NCBI GenBank assembly: GCA_041166745.1
Contig: JBEEGH010000009.1
Span: forward strand, 62,001-126,000
Length of the DNA: 64,000 nt
Origin: DASUCS01 sp041166745
GTDB lineage: Bacteria; Actinomycetota; Acidimicrobiia; Acidimicrobiales; JACDCH01
Reading direction: 5' to 3'
Both the position numbers and the translations under genes were made by a program. Below the pieces are notes generated by a model. It saw only the letters and a list, made by a program, of their open reading frames with translations. It was not told the DNA's origin and did no database searches. This document shows positions 48,328 to 55,351 of the stretch, in pieces (the first letter of the stretch is position 1; every line of letters begins with the position of its first letter).

Positions 48328-48965
48328 GAGGGTGCCAACGTCGTGAGGTCGCGGCCCGTCGAGTTCACGCACAGCACCACCGGGCCGTCGGCGGTGTACA
48401 GGATCGCGGTCACCGAGCACGGCGAGACCACGATCCGCTGGAAGAGATCGAGGTGCGTCCCCATCGCGTGCGCGACGACGGCCTTGATGGGATCGGCGTG
48501 CGAGACGGCGACGACAGTCTTGCCGGGATGGGCAGAGACGAGGTTGGCGACCGTGCCGGTGATGCGGGTCTGCATCTCGGTGAACGACTCACCGCCCGGA
48601 AAGCGGAAGCCACTCGGATAGCGCTGTACCTGCTTCCACTCCGGCAGCTTGCCCAGTGCCTTCAGCGCCGCGCCCGTCCACTCACCGAAGTCGCACTCGA
48701 GCAGCCCGCGTGACGAGCGCACTCGCTTGCGCAGTGCCTTGGCGATGGGCGCCGCGGTTTCTTGGGTGCGCTCCAGAGGTGACGCGTAGACGCCGGCCAC
48801 CTTGTCGCCGAAGGGCGCGATCCGCTCCGCGACGGCGGCCGCCTGCTGTACGCCCTTCTCTGCGAGGTGAAGGCCTTTGGCGCGTCCCGGCAGCGTTGTG
48901 CCCGTGGTCGGGGTCTGGCCGTGGCGCACCAACAGGATGAGCGTGGGCGCCGGAGCTTTGGACAC
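48324..48965 (-). CDS. Histidine phosphatase, MSMEG_4193 type
   Basis: This 213-aa phosphoglycerate-mutase-superfamily phosphatase has LLVRHGQTPTTG, YASPLERTQETA, a Glu-containing LLECDFGEWTG and a second His in VAVSHADPIKAV. This sequence pattern and the operon fit the MSMEG_4193 subfamily found beside DUF3090 in actinobacteria. The start is GTG at 48965, served by a -10 box shared with the divergent uracil-DNA glycosylase. Confidence 0.87.
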   Translation of the reverse strand: MSKAPAPTLILLVRHGQTPTTGTTLPGRAKGLHLAEKGVQQAAAVAERIAPFGDKVAGVYASPLERTQETAAPIAKALRKRVRSSRGLLECDFGEWTGAALKALGKLPEWKQVQRYPSGFRFPGGESFTEMQTRITGTVANLVSAHPGKTVVAVSHADPIKAVVAHAMGTHLDLFQRIVVSPCSVTAILYTADGPVVLCVNSTGRDLTTLAPS

Positions 48966-48973
48966 AGCGGCTC

Positions 48974-48983
48974 AACCTACCGT
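48974..48983. promoter_or_regulatory. Overlapping bidirectional -10 boxes
   Basis: AACCTACCGT contains TAGGTT on the minus strand (48979-48974) and TACCGT on the plus strand (48978-48983), sharing one TA step. Each box lies exactly 8 nt from its GTG start (48965 and 48992), a symmetric leaderless pair. Confidence 0.5.
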
Positions 48984-48991
48984 GGACACTT

Positions 48992-49651
48992 GTGGACTCC
49001 TTACGGCAGATCGAGCGCGAGGTGGTCGACTGCCGTCTGTGCCCTCGTCTCGTCGAGTGGCGCGAGCGCGTCGCGGTCGAGAAGGTCGCACGCTTCCGCG
49101 ATTGGGACTACTGGGCTCGGCCAGTACCGGGATTCGGAGACCCGCACGCGCACTTGCTGATCGTCGGGTTGGCACCGGCCGCACACGGAGGCAATCGCAC
49201 CGGCCGCGTGTTCACCGGTGACCGATCCGGCGACTTCCTCTTCGCGTCGCTGTTCCGCACGGGTTACGCCAACCAACCGGCGAGCACGCACCGCGGCGAT
49301 GGGCTCGAGCTGATCGACTGTTTCATCACCGCCGCGGTGAAGTGCGCGCCCCCGCAGAACAAGCCGACACCTGCGGAACGCGACACGTGCCGCCCGTACC
49401 TCGAGCGCGAGCTTGCGGTGCTCGCCGACGTTCGGGTCATCGTGACGCTCGGCCAGTTCGGTTGGGACGCCATCACGCCGCACTACCGGTTGCGGCCGAA
49501 GCCACGGTTCGGGCACGGAGCGGACGTCGCTCTGCCCGACGGCCGGACGCTCCTCGGCTCGTACCACGTGAGCCAGCAGAACACGTTCACCGGCGTGCTC
49601 ACTCCGGACATGCTCGACGCCGTGTTCAACCGCGCCCGGGAGCTTGCGTAA
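48992..49651 (+). CDS. Family 5 uracil-DNA glycosylase (UdgB-like)
   Basis: This 219-aa DNA-repair glycosylase removes uracil and related bases. The N-terminal VDCRLCPRLVEWRE provides two Fe-S cysteines, and later cysteines (VKCAPPQNKPTP and DTCRPYLE) complete the 4Fe-4S set. The active-site loop is GLAPAAHGGNRTGRVFTGD, and the second motif is GSYHVSQQNTFTG. The AAHGG form rather than GEAPG points to family 5. The start is GTG, with a symmetric leaderless promoter. Confidence 0.85.
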   Translation: MDSLRQIEREVVDCRLCPRLVEWRERVAVEKVARFRDWDYWARPVPGFGDPHAHLLIVGLAPAAHGGNRTGRVFTGDRSGDFLFASLFRTGYANQPASTHRGDGLELIDCFITAAVKCAPPQNKPTPAERDTCRPYLERELAVLADVRVIVTLGQFGWDAITPHYRLRPKPRFGHGADVALPDGRTLLGSYHVSQQNTFTGVLTPDMLDAVFNRARELA

Positions 49652-49654
49652 GGT
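49649..49654 (+). promoter_or_regulatory. Leaderless -10 box overlapping a stop codon
   Basis: TAAGGT starts with the TAA stop of the uracil-DNA glycosylase and lies 6 nt before the GTG at 49661. Confidence 0.4.
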
Positions 49655-49660
49655 CAACCC

Positions 49661-49960
49661 GTGCGCCGCTTCGCCACTGTGATGCTCGTTCTGCTGCTCG
49701 TCGCGGCGTGTTCGAAGTCGAGCCGCGGCTACTCCGGCGACACCGAAGGCGCGTTCATGGAATCGTGCACGGTCAGGCAAGGTCAACCTCAGCTCGTGTG
49801 CAAGTGCACGTACGACGAGATCACCCGTCAGATCTCGTTCGATCGCTACGTCGAGATCGACAAGCAGCTGCAAGCCGACCCGGACGCGGTGCCCGACGAC
49901 TTGATTCGCATCGTGTCCGACTGCGCTTCCCGCGTGAACAACAGCAACAGCTCTAGCTAA
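49661..49960 (+). CDS. Small lipoprotein, unknown function
   Basis: This 99-aa lipoprotein has signal MRRFATVMLVLLLVAAC (lipobox LVAAC) and a small domain with Cys in ESCTVRQG, VCKCTYDEI and VSDCASRV, which could form two disulfides. The C-terminus is a Ser/Asn tail. The start is GTG. Its fold recalls small exported helical proteins with a C-x-C/C pattern; no family is assigned. It is convergent with the FrhB-like gene. Confidence 0.65.
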   Translation: MRRFATVMLVLLLVAACSKSSRGYSGDTEGAFMESCTVRQGQPQLVCKCTYDEITRQISFDRYVEIDKQLQADPDAVPDDLIRIVSDCASRVNNSNSSS

Positions 49961-49964
49961 AGCA

Positions 49965-51116
49965 TCACGAGGTCGGGTTACGGGGGAAGTCGACCGCGAA
50001 GCCGGGCCAGCGCTCGCGGCTCTTCTTCGACAGCTTGTGCATCAGCGCGATCGCGTCAGGGTCTTCGTCGCCAGGACGGGCGACGATCGTGCCGTCCTCG
50101 ATCATGCGGCTCATCACCTCTCGGCCGAGGTCGGTGCGCACGACGGTCAACGTCCAGTCGGCGTACTTGCCGATGCCGCCCGTCGAGATGTCGGCGTGCT
50201 CTGCCGCGAAATCCGGACACGTGTTGCAGCCCTCGCGCGTCCAGGCGTGACATTCCTTGAGGTTGATCTCGTGATAGCTGCCGTCGCGCATCCAGATCTG
50301 GAAGACGCCCTTGATGTTCATCTTCACCATCTCCTGCTTGCGCAGGCCGTACTTCGTCTCGAACAGCTCCTCGAAGATCGCATCGTCGAAGCTCTTCGAG
50401 CACAACAGTCCGATGGTGAACACGAACGGCTTGCCGGTCTTGCCCACCTTGCGGTGCCACATGACCGGCGGGCTCGACGTCTGGCAACCCATCCCGACCA
50501 ACGCGAGTCGCGACAGGCCGCGCTCACGAGCCTCGAACACCGCCATCGGGTTGGCGGAGTACGTGTAGCGACTTCCGGCGCCCTTGAGCACCTCTTCCTT
50601 GTTGGTAGCGACCGCGGGGATCGCCTTCCAATCACCCTTGTCACCCTCGAGATACGACGTGAGTGCGCCGTCGATGTAGTCGTGATCGAGCAGCCAGATG
50701 AGCATCGCCGACACGAAACCGCCGTCCTGGCCGGTCTCGTGGATGTGATCGTCGCCCGCGCGCGTGAGGAGGATGTCCTGATAGATGCCCGACGGTTCGT
50801 CTTCCCGGCGCACCCGGCCGAACAGATGCTCGTCGGCCTCCGGTTCCCACGCGCGGAAGCGCGGACACGCTCGGGTGCACGAGGTGCAGCCCTTCACGCC
50901 GTGCGTGCAGTCCGCGGGGCCGAGCTCGTCCTCGAGGTGGAAGGGCTTGTACACGCCGTTCTTGTCGTCGTAGCCGATCACGTCGTGCGGACACGCGATC
51001 ACGCACCCCGAGCAGCCCGTGCACAGCCCACTCTCGATGACCTCTTCGAACAGCTCTTTCCACTGCGCGGTCCAGCGTTCAGCCTTGGGCGCCGGTGCGT
51101 CCTCCGTCAACGTCAT
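49965..51116 (-). CDS. Coenzyme F420 hydrogenase/dehydrogenase beta-subunit-like protein
   Basis: This 383-aa FrhB-type protein has two N-terminal 4Fe-4S motifs (CTGCSGCVIACP and CTHGVKGCTSCTRACP), the FrhB N-terminal domain (GQDGGFVSAMLIWLLD, VGMGCQTSSPP) and the C-terminal region with GCNTCPDFAAEHADISTGG (cut to NTCPDFAAEHADIS). Such proteins transfer electrons between F420H2, Fe-S clusters and a partner. No partner subunit lies in the window. It occurs in other F420-making actinobacteria. Confidence 0.83.
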   Translation of the reverse strand: MTLTEDAPAPKAERWTAQWKELFEEVIESGLCTGCSGCVIACPHDVIGYDDKNGVYKPFHLEDELGPADCTHGVKGCTSCTRACPRFRAWEPEADEHLFGRVRREDEPSGIYQDILLTRAGDDHIHETGQDGGFVSAMLIWLLDHDYIDGALTSYLEGDKGDWKAIPAVATNKEEVLKGAGSRYTYSANPMAVFEARERGLSRLALVGMGCQTSSPPVMWHRKVGKTGKPFVFTIGLLCSKSFDDAIFEELFETKYGLRKQEMVKMNIKGVFQIWMRDGSYHEINLKECHAWTREGCNTCPDFAAEHADISTGGIGKYADWTLTVVRTDLGREVMSRMIEDGTIVARPGDEDPDAIALMHKLSKKSRERWPGFAVDFPRNPTS

Positions 51117-51132
51117 GGTCGCAAACTATCCA

Positions 51133-51561
51133 CTACCGCGTCGGGCCTCGCATGTGGTGCGAGAGGTCGCCTTGGAGGTCGGGATGGATGATGCGTTCGG
51201 CGAAGCGCCATGTGCCGTCGACCTGCTCGAAGCGATCGTGATAGCGGCCCGCGATGATCGGCTGCAGCGTGCCCTCGTGGGCCTGCATCACAGTGAAGTA
51301 CGACCGCGCCGTGGCCTGGGTAGCTCCGGCCTCGTGCTCGATCACCAGATTCGTGATCACGTGCTTCGTGTGCGGTGTCCCGTCCTCGTAGAGGATCACG
51401 CCGTCGTACATGCGCCGGACCTGCTCGGCTCCACGCATTCGCTCCGTGCGTGTTCCGGATCCCCAGGTGGCGTGGTCGAACAGGGCGGCGACCCCGTCGA
51501 GATCACCCGCGTCGAGCAGTTCGGCGTACCGGTAGACGAGGGCTTCGATGACATGACGCAC
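51133..51561 (-). CDS. SnoaL-like/NTF2-fold protein
   Basis: This 142-aa NTF2-fold domain has YAELLDAGDLDGVAALFDHATWGSG, cut to LLDAGDLDGVAALFDHATW, TKHVITNLVIEHEAGATQATARSYFTV cut to HVITNLVIE, and DGTWRFAERIIHPDLQGDLSHH cut to WRFAERIIHPDLQGDLS. This is the layout of small dehydratase/isomerase-like SnoaL proteins. The start is GTG. It is divergent from the acyl-CoA dehydrogenase with a perfect palindrome between, so both may belong to one catabolic regulon. Confidence 0.78.
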   Translation of the reverse strand: MRHVIEALVYRYAELLDAGDLDGVAALFDHATWGSGTRTERMRGAEQVRRMYDGVILYEDGTPHTKHVITNLVIEHEAGATQATARSYFTVMQAHEGTLQPIIAGRYHDRFEQVDGTWRFAERIIHPDLQGDLSHHMRGPTR

Positions 51562-51578
51562 CCGTCAACTAGATCCGG

Positions 51579-51598
51579 TCTTGACCCGTGGGTCAAGA
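51579..51598. promoter_or_regulatory. Perfect 20-bp palindrome between SnoaL-like and acyl-CoA dehydrogenase genes
   Basis: TCTTGACCCGTGGGTCAAGA is a perfect inverted repeat with 9-bp arms and a GT centre. It ends 7 bp before the ATG at 51606 and contains a TTGACC -35-like sequence on both strands. Its size and symmetry suggest a dimeric repressor site (TetR- or GntR-type). Confidence 0.65.
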
Positions 51599-51605
51599 TT
51601 TCCCC

Positions 51606-52847
51606 ATGGATCTGACCTACCCGCCGGATGCCGAGGAGTTTCGAGTCGAGATCCGGGCCTGGCTCGAGGAGAACTTGCCGCCGGGTTGGTTCGACGACGG
51701 CTTCGACATGACGTCGGAGGAGCGGCGCAAGTTCCACGAGGAGTGGACCCAGAAGCTCTTCGACGGCGGATGGATCTGCGCATCGTGGCCGGCGGAGTAC
51801 GGCGGCAAGGGGCTCACGACGATGCAGAGCGTGGTGCTGAACGAGGAGTTCGCGCGAGCGGGGGCGCCGCTGCGAGCGGACTTCTTCGGCGACACCCTCG
51901 TCGGTCCGACGATCCTGCAATGGGGGAGCGAGAAGCAGAAGCAGGAGTTCCTTCCGAAGATCCTGTCGGGACAGATCTCGTGGTGCCAAGGCTTCAGCGA
52001 GCCAGACGCCGGCTCCGACCTCGCCGGTCTGAAGACCAAGGCGGACCTCGACGGCGACGAGTGGGTCATCAACGGGCAGAAGATCTGGACGACGCAGGCG
52101 CAGTACGCCGACTACATCTTCCTGCTCGCCCGCACCGACCCCACGGCGCCGAAGCACGCGGGCATCAGCTACCTACTTGTACCGATGAAGCAAGAGGGCA
52201 TCGAGGTGCGGCCGATCGTGCAGCCAGACGGGTCGGCGGAGTTCAACGAGGTGTTCTTCACCAATGTGCGTGCGCCGAAGGAGAACGTGGTCGGTGGTCT
52301 GAACAACGGCTGGAAGGTGGCGATGACCACGCTTGGCTTCGAGCGCGGCTCGTCGGCCACCACGAGCCACCGGCGGTTCGAGAAGGAGCTCGAGGTCATC
52401 ATCGACAAGGCGCGCGAGAACGGGAAGATCGACGACCCGACCGTGCGCCAAGGCCTTGCGAAGCAGTGGTCGAAGATCCAGATCATGCGGATCAACGGGT
52501 ACCGCACACTGACCGCGACTGTGCAGGACAAGAAAGACCCTGGGGTTGCAGCGCTCGGCGCCACCAACAAGATGTTCTGGAGCGAGGCGCATCGCGACAC
52601 GCTCAACCTCGCGATGGACATCCTCGGCCCGTACGCGCAGGTGCTCACCGGGAACGTGACCGACGAGGAGGAGTTCGTGCCGGGCTACGGCCGTCGCCAC
52701 GGGCGCGCCGACTATCCGGTCTCGATACTGCAAGCCTCGTTCTTCTTCTCGAGATCCGAGACGATCTGGGGCGGCACCGCCGAGATCCAGCGCAACATCG
52801 TCGGCGAGCGGGTGCTCGGACTACCGAAGGAGCCGAAGCCGGCGTAA
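51606..52847 (+). CDS. Acyl-CoA dehydrogenase
   Basis: This 413-aa flavoenzyme of the acyl-CoA dehydrogenase superfamily shows WCQGFSEPDAGSDLAGLKTKA (cut to GFSEPDAGSDLAGLKT), DEWVINGQKIWTT, the FE-helix RGSSATTSHRRFEKE and the C-terminal IWGGTAEIQRNIVGERVLGLPKEPKPA (cut to GTAEIQRNIVGERVLGLP). Size and motifs match actinobacterial fadE-type enzymes for branched or steroid side-chain CoA esters. The start is the ATG at 51606; a GTG at 51588 is unlikely as it falls in the palindrome. Its last codons recur 122 bp downstream. Confidence 0.9.
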   Translation: MDLTYPPDAEEFRVEIRAWLEENLPPGWFDDGFDMTSEERRKFHEEWTQKLFDGGWICASWPAEYGGKGLTTMQSVVLNEEFARAGAPLRADFFGDTLVGPTILQWGSEKQKQEFLPKILSGQISWCQGFSEPDAGSDLAGLKTKADLDGDEWVINGQKIWTTQAQYADYIFLLARTDPTAPKHAGISYLLVPMKQEGIEVRPIVQPDGSAEFNEVFFTNVRAPKENVVGGLNNGWKVAMTTLGFERGSSATTSHRRFEKELEVIIDKARENGKIDDPTVRQGLAKQWSKIQIMRINGYRTLTATVQDKKDPGVAALGATNKMFWSEAHRDTLNLAMDILGPYAQVLTGNVTDEEEFVPGYGRRHGRADYPVSILQASFFFSRSETIWGGTAEIQRNIVGERVLGLPKEPKPA

Positions 52848-52969
52848 CCGCTCGCCGGCCGATCGAGCGAGCGCTAGCGAGCCGAGCGGCGATGGGGTTC
52901 GGGGGCGCAGCCCCCGAGGAACAGGGTGAGAGAGTTCTTGGACTACCGAAAGAGCCGAAGCCTTCTTGA
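52803..52969. repeat. Direct repeat of the acyl-CoA dehydrogenase 3' end
   Basis: The last 15 codons (52803-52847) recur at 52925-52969 with 35 of 45 bases matching. The first 13 codons specify the same residues (GERVLGLPKEPKP) at both sites with seven silent differences; only the last residue and the stop codon vary. Hairpin-repeat copy 3 lies between the two. Confidence 0.8.
52855..52915 (-). repeat. Hairpin repeat, copy 3 (partial, inverted)
   Basis: Minus-strand copy of the ccm repeat: GGGGGCTGCGCCCCC (52915-52901), CCCCATCG, and GGCTCGCTAGCGCTCGCTCG core. The first 61 positions align without gaps; the terminal GGTCATGAGC stem is absent, so it is truncated. Confidence 0.75.
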
Positions 52970-53351
52970 GTCCGCGCGGGTCGCGCGCCTAGCGACCCAC
53001 AATCCGCGCGGTGGCATCGATCTCGTGCCGTGCACGTTCGCGCTCGTCGATGACGCGATCGTGACCGCCGTCGATCACAAGCCGAAGCGCACCACGCAAC
53101 TTCAGCGGCTCGAGAACATACGAAACAATGCCGACGTGACGCTGCTCGTCGATCACTACGACGACGACTGGTCTGCCTTGTGGTGGGTCCGAGCCCGCGG
53201 CCAGGCGCTCGTCGCCGACGAACCAGCGCGACCGTTCATCGACGCCCTCGTTGCGAAGTACGAGCAGTACCGCGTCCAGCCGCCGGCGGGTGCGGCCGTC
53301 GTGATCCACGTCACGGAGCTCACCGGTTGGTCGGCCGGTGGTGACTACTGA
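52926..53351 (+). CDS. PPOX-class F420-dependent oxidoreductase
   Basis: This 141-aa split-barrel protein has ARVARLATHNPRGGIDLVPC (cut to VARLATHNPRGG), AVDHKPKRTTQLQRLENIRNN cut to VDHKPKRTTQLQRL, VTLLVDHYDDDWSALWWVRARG cut to LVDHYDDDWSALWWVRARG. This matches the TIGR03668-type F420-binding family. The start given is the GTG at 52926, but its first 14 codons lie in the out-of-frame duplicated acyl-CoA dehydrogenase end; the TTG at 52938 may be the real start. Cofactor F420 is expected. Confidence 0.8.
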   Translation: MREFLDYRKSRSLLESARVARLATHNPRGGIDLVPCTFALVDDAIVTAVDHKPKRTTQLQRLENIRNNADVTLLVDHYDDDWSALWWVRARGQALVADEPARPFIDALVAKYEQYRVQPPAGAAVVIHVTELTGWSAGGDY

Positions 53352-53384
53352 CCGAAACACCCCAGGCACTACCGTCACAGCCTC

Positions 53385-54839
53385 GTGGCCACCGTCCCGC
53401 GACACATGGTGTCGCGCTCTTCTCGTTCTTGGCTTCAACGCCTTGCAATTGCGGCTGGAGTCTTCCTCAGCATCGCGTGCATCGTCGCGGCCACCGGCGT
53501 CGGCTATGTCTTCTGGATCACGGGTCAGTTCCTTCGCGTCGACGTGCCGCTCGACACCGCGGGGAGTAGGGAGCCGCGGAACTACCTCGTCATCGGTTCC
53601 GACAGCCGTGACAACGTCGACCCGAACGATCCGAACGCGGGCGCCATCCTCGGCCCGGGCGAACCCGCGGGCAAGCGATCCGACACGATCCTCATCGTCC
53701 GCATCGACCCCGTTGCCGCGACGGTCAAGATGCTCTCGTTCCCTCGCGACCTCTGGATCCCGATGGCGGACACCGGTCAGAACGACCGCATCAATTCTGC
53801 ATACGGTCGCGGCCGAGCCGTTCTCGTCGACACGATTCGAAAAGATTTCGGCGTCGAGATCAACAACTACATCGAGGTCGACTTCGCCGGGTTCAAAGGA
53901 CTCGTCGACGCAATCGGTGGCGTGCCGATGTACTTCGACACTCCGATGCGCGACACGCATACGGGTCTGGACATCCCCGAGGCCGGATGCGTGAATCTCA
54001 CTCCAGATCAAGCACTGGCGTTCGCCCGTTCGCGATACCTCGAGTACAAGGACAGCCGCGGCCGGTGGCAGAGCGACGGCACCGCCGATCTCGGTCGTAT
54101 CACTCGACAACAGATCTTCGTGCGCAAGGCATTGCACAAGGCGCTCGCCATCGGGATCACCGAGTCGACCACGTTCTTCCGCGTGCTCAACGTGGCGAAG
54201 GACAGTGTCACCATCGACCAGCAGCTCGATCGCGGTGACCTTTTGCAGCTCGTGCAGCAGTTCAAGGAGCTCCAACCGTCGGACATCGAGTCGTACTCTC
54301 TGCCGGTCACGAACCACACCACGAACGGAGGCGCATCGGTCCTCCTGCTCGATCAGGCGGCGGCGCAGGCGACCCTCGATGTGTTCCGAGGCCGTGATCC
54401 GGCACAGCTCACCGAGGACCAAGTGTCCGTGCAGGTGTTCAACGGCAGCGGAACGGCCGGTCAGGCGCGAGACGTGCGCACCGCGCTGACGGCCGTCGGG
54501 TTTGCGCCCGGCCCCTCGGGGAACGCGCCGGCCAGCGACGCCACAGTGATCCAGTACGCGCCTGGCTCGGAAGCGGCGGCCGATCTGCTGGCCCGCCATC
54601 TCACGTCCCCAGCGGTGCTCGTCGAAGATCCCACGCTTGGCGCCAATCAACTTGCATTGGTCACCGGCAAGGACTTCACGACGGTGATGCAAGCGGCGCG
54701 GCTGCCGAGCCCCACGACCACCACCGTCGCGGCGCCGCCAGAATCGACGCCGGCCGACAGCGTGCCGTCGACCACCACGACGTCGACCACGGTGGTCGGT
54801 GTCGTCCCGGGCGAAGCCCCGCCAGGCGTCAACTGCTAG
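53385..54839 (+). CDS. LytR-CpsA-Psr (LCP) family cell-wall glycopolymer transferase
   Basis: This 484-aa membrane enzyme attaches glycopolymers to peptidoglycan. One N-terminal helix (about residues 20-42) precedes an LCP domain (LVIGSDSRDN, RSDTILIVRID, SFPRDLWIPM, DRINSAYGRG, DLGRITRQQIFVRK). A LytR_C domain follows (VSVQVFNGSGTAGQARDV), then a Pro/Thr-rich tail (PSPTTTTVAAPPEST). Catalytic Arg/Asp residues of the family are present. The start is GTG at 53385. A tRNA-Arg gene follows. Confidence 0.9.
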   Translation: MATVPRHMVSRSSRSWLQRLAIAAGVFLSIACIVAATGVGYVFWITGQFLRVDVPLDTAGSREPRNYLVIGSDSRDNVDPNDPNAGAILGPGEPAGKRSDTILIVRIDPVAATVKMLSFPRDLWIPMADTGQNDRINSAYGRGRAVLVDTIRKDFGVEINNYIEVDFAGFKGLVDAIGGVPMYFDTPMRDTHTGLDIPEAGCVNLTPDQALAFARSRYLEYKDSRGRWQSDGTADLGRITRQQIFVRKALHKALAIGITESTTFFRVLNVAKDSVTIDQQLDRGDLLQLVQQFKELQPSDIESYSLPVTNHTTNGGASVLLLDQAAAQATLDVFRGRDPAQLTEDQVSVQVFNGSGTAGQARDVRTALTAVGFAPGPSGNAPASDATVIQYAPGSEAAADLLARHLTSPAVLVEDPTLGANQLALVTGKDFTTVMQAARLPSPTTTTVAAPPESTPADSVPSTTTTSTTVVGVVPGEAPPGVNC

Positions 54840-54859
54840 CCAACTACCATCGATTGCTC

Positions 54860-54931
54860 GCCCCCGTAGCTCAGCGGATAGAGCAGCGGCCTCCGGAGCC
54901 GTGTGCGCGCGTTCGAGTCGCGCCGGGGGCG
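54860..54931 (+). tRNA. tRNA-Arg (anticodon CCG)
   Basis: Complete cloverleaf: acceptor GCCCCCG/CGGGGGC, D stem GCTC/GAGC, anticodon stem GCGGC/GCCGT with loop CTCCGGA (anticodon CCG), T stem GCGCG/CGCGC with loop TTCGAGT, discriminator G. CCA is not encoded. It reads CGG codons. The 74 bp after it hold no gene. Confidence 0.95.
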
Positions 54932-55005
54932 CTCTTTCAGCTCTGGAACCGTGTCGCGGCGCGGCCCGTGACAGCCTCGATCAGATGGACCTCACGCTCG
55001 TGCCG

Positions 55006-55284
55006 TCAGATCTCGCGTCGTGACAGCTCGGCGAGCAGGTTCTCAACGGTCGCCTGCGGATCCACCAACGTCACGACGTCCTCGTCGGTGAACGCCAACA
55101 CCTGAGTACCGGCATCCCGCCATTGACCGAGAACCGCGAAGTTGCGTTCGCATTCCGTTTCGTCCTCGAACTCGTACAGCAACGAGCCGCAGATGTTCTG
55201 GTCGCCGCCGACGAGGTCGACCCTCACCGTCGATCCGTCGACCGCAACTCCGAACACCGTCAGTTCGCCCGTCCACGCTTTCAT
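55006..55284 (-). CDS. Small hypothetical protein
   Basis: The function of this 92-aa soluble protein is unknown. It is a mixed alpha/beta sequence starting MKAWTGELTVFGVAVDGSTV with an acidic middle (LLYEFEDETECERNF) and a helical C-terminus (VENLLAELSRREI). The ATG at 55284 begins the structured part; upstream GTG codons are in frame too. It is divergent from the acyl-CoA ligase gene by 67 bp. Its frame is long and has real-protein composition, but no homologue is recognised. Confidence 0.5.
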   Translation of the reverse strand: MKAWTGELTVFGVAVDGSTVRVDLVGGDQNICGSLLYEFEDETECERNFAVLGQWRDAGTQVLAFTDEDVVTLVDPQATVENLLAELSRREI

Positions 55285-55351
55285 GTTCACCACCTGGACT
55301 CGTCCGCACGGTCGGGCCAATTCTGGCCGAGCGACCTACGCTCACTGCGCG

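Noticed and set aside
52989..54692. 567-codon minus-strand frame opposite the PPOX and LCP genes
   Set aside because: It is antisense to two clear families and has no conserved stretch of its own.
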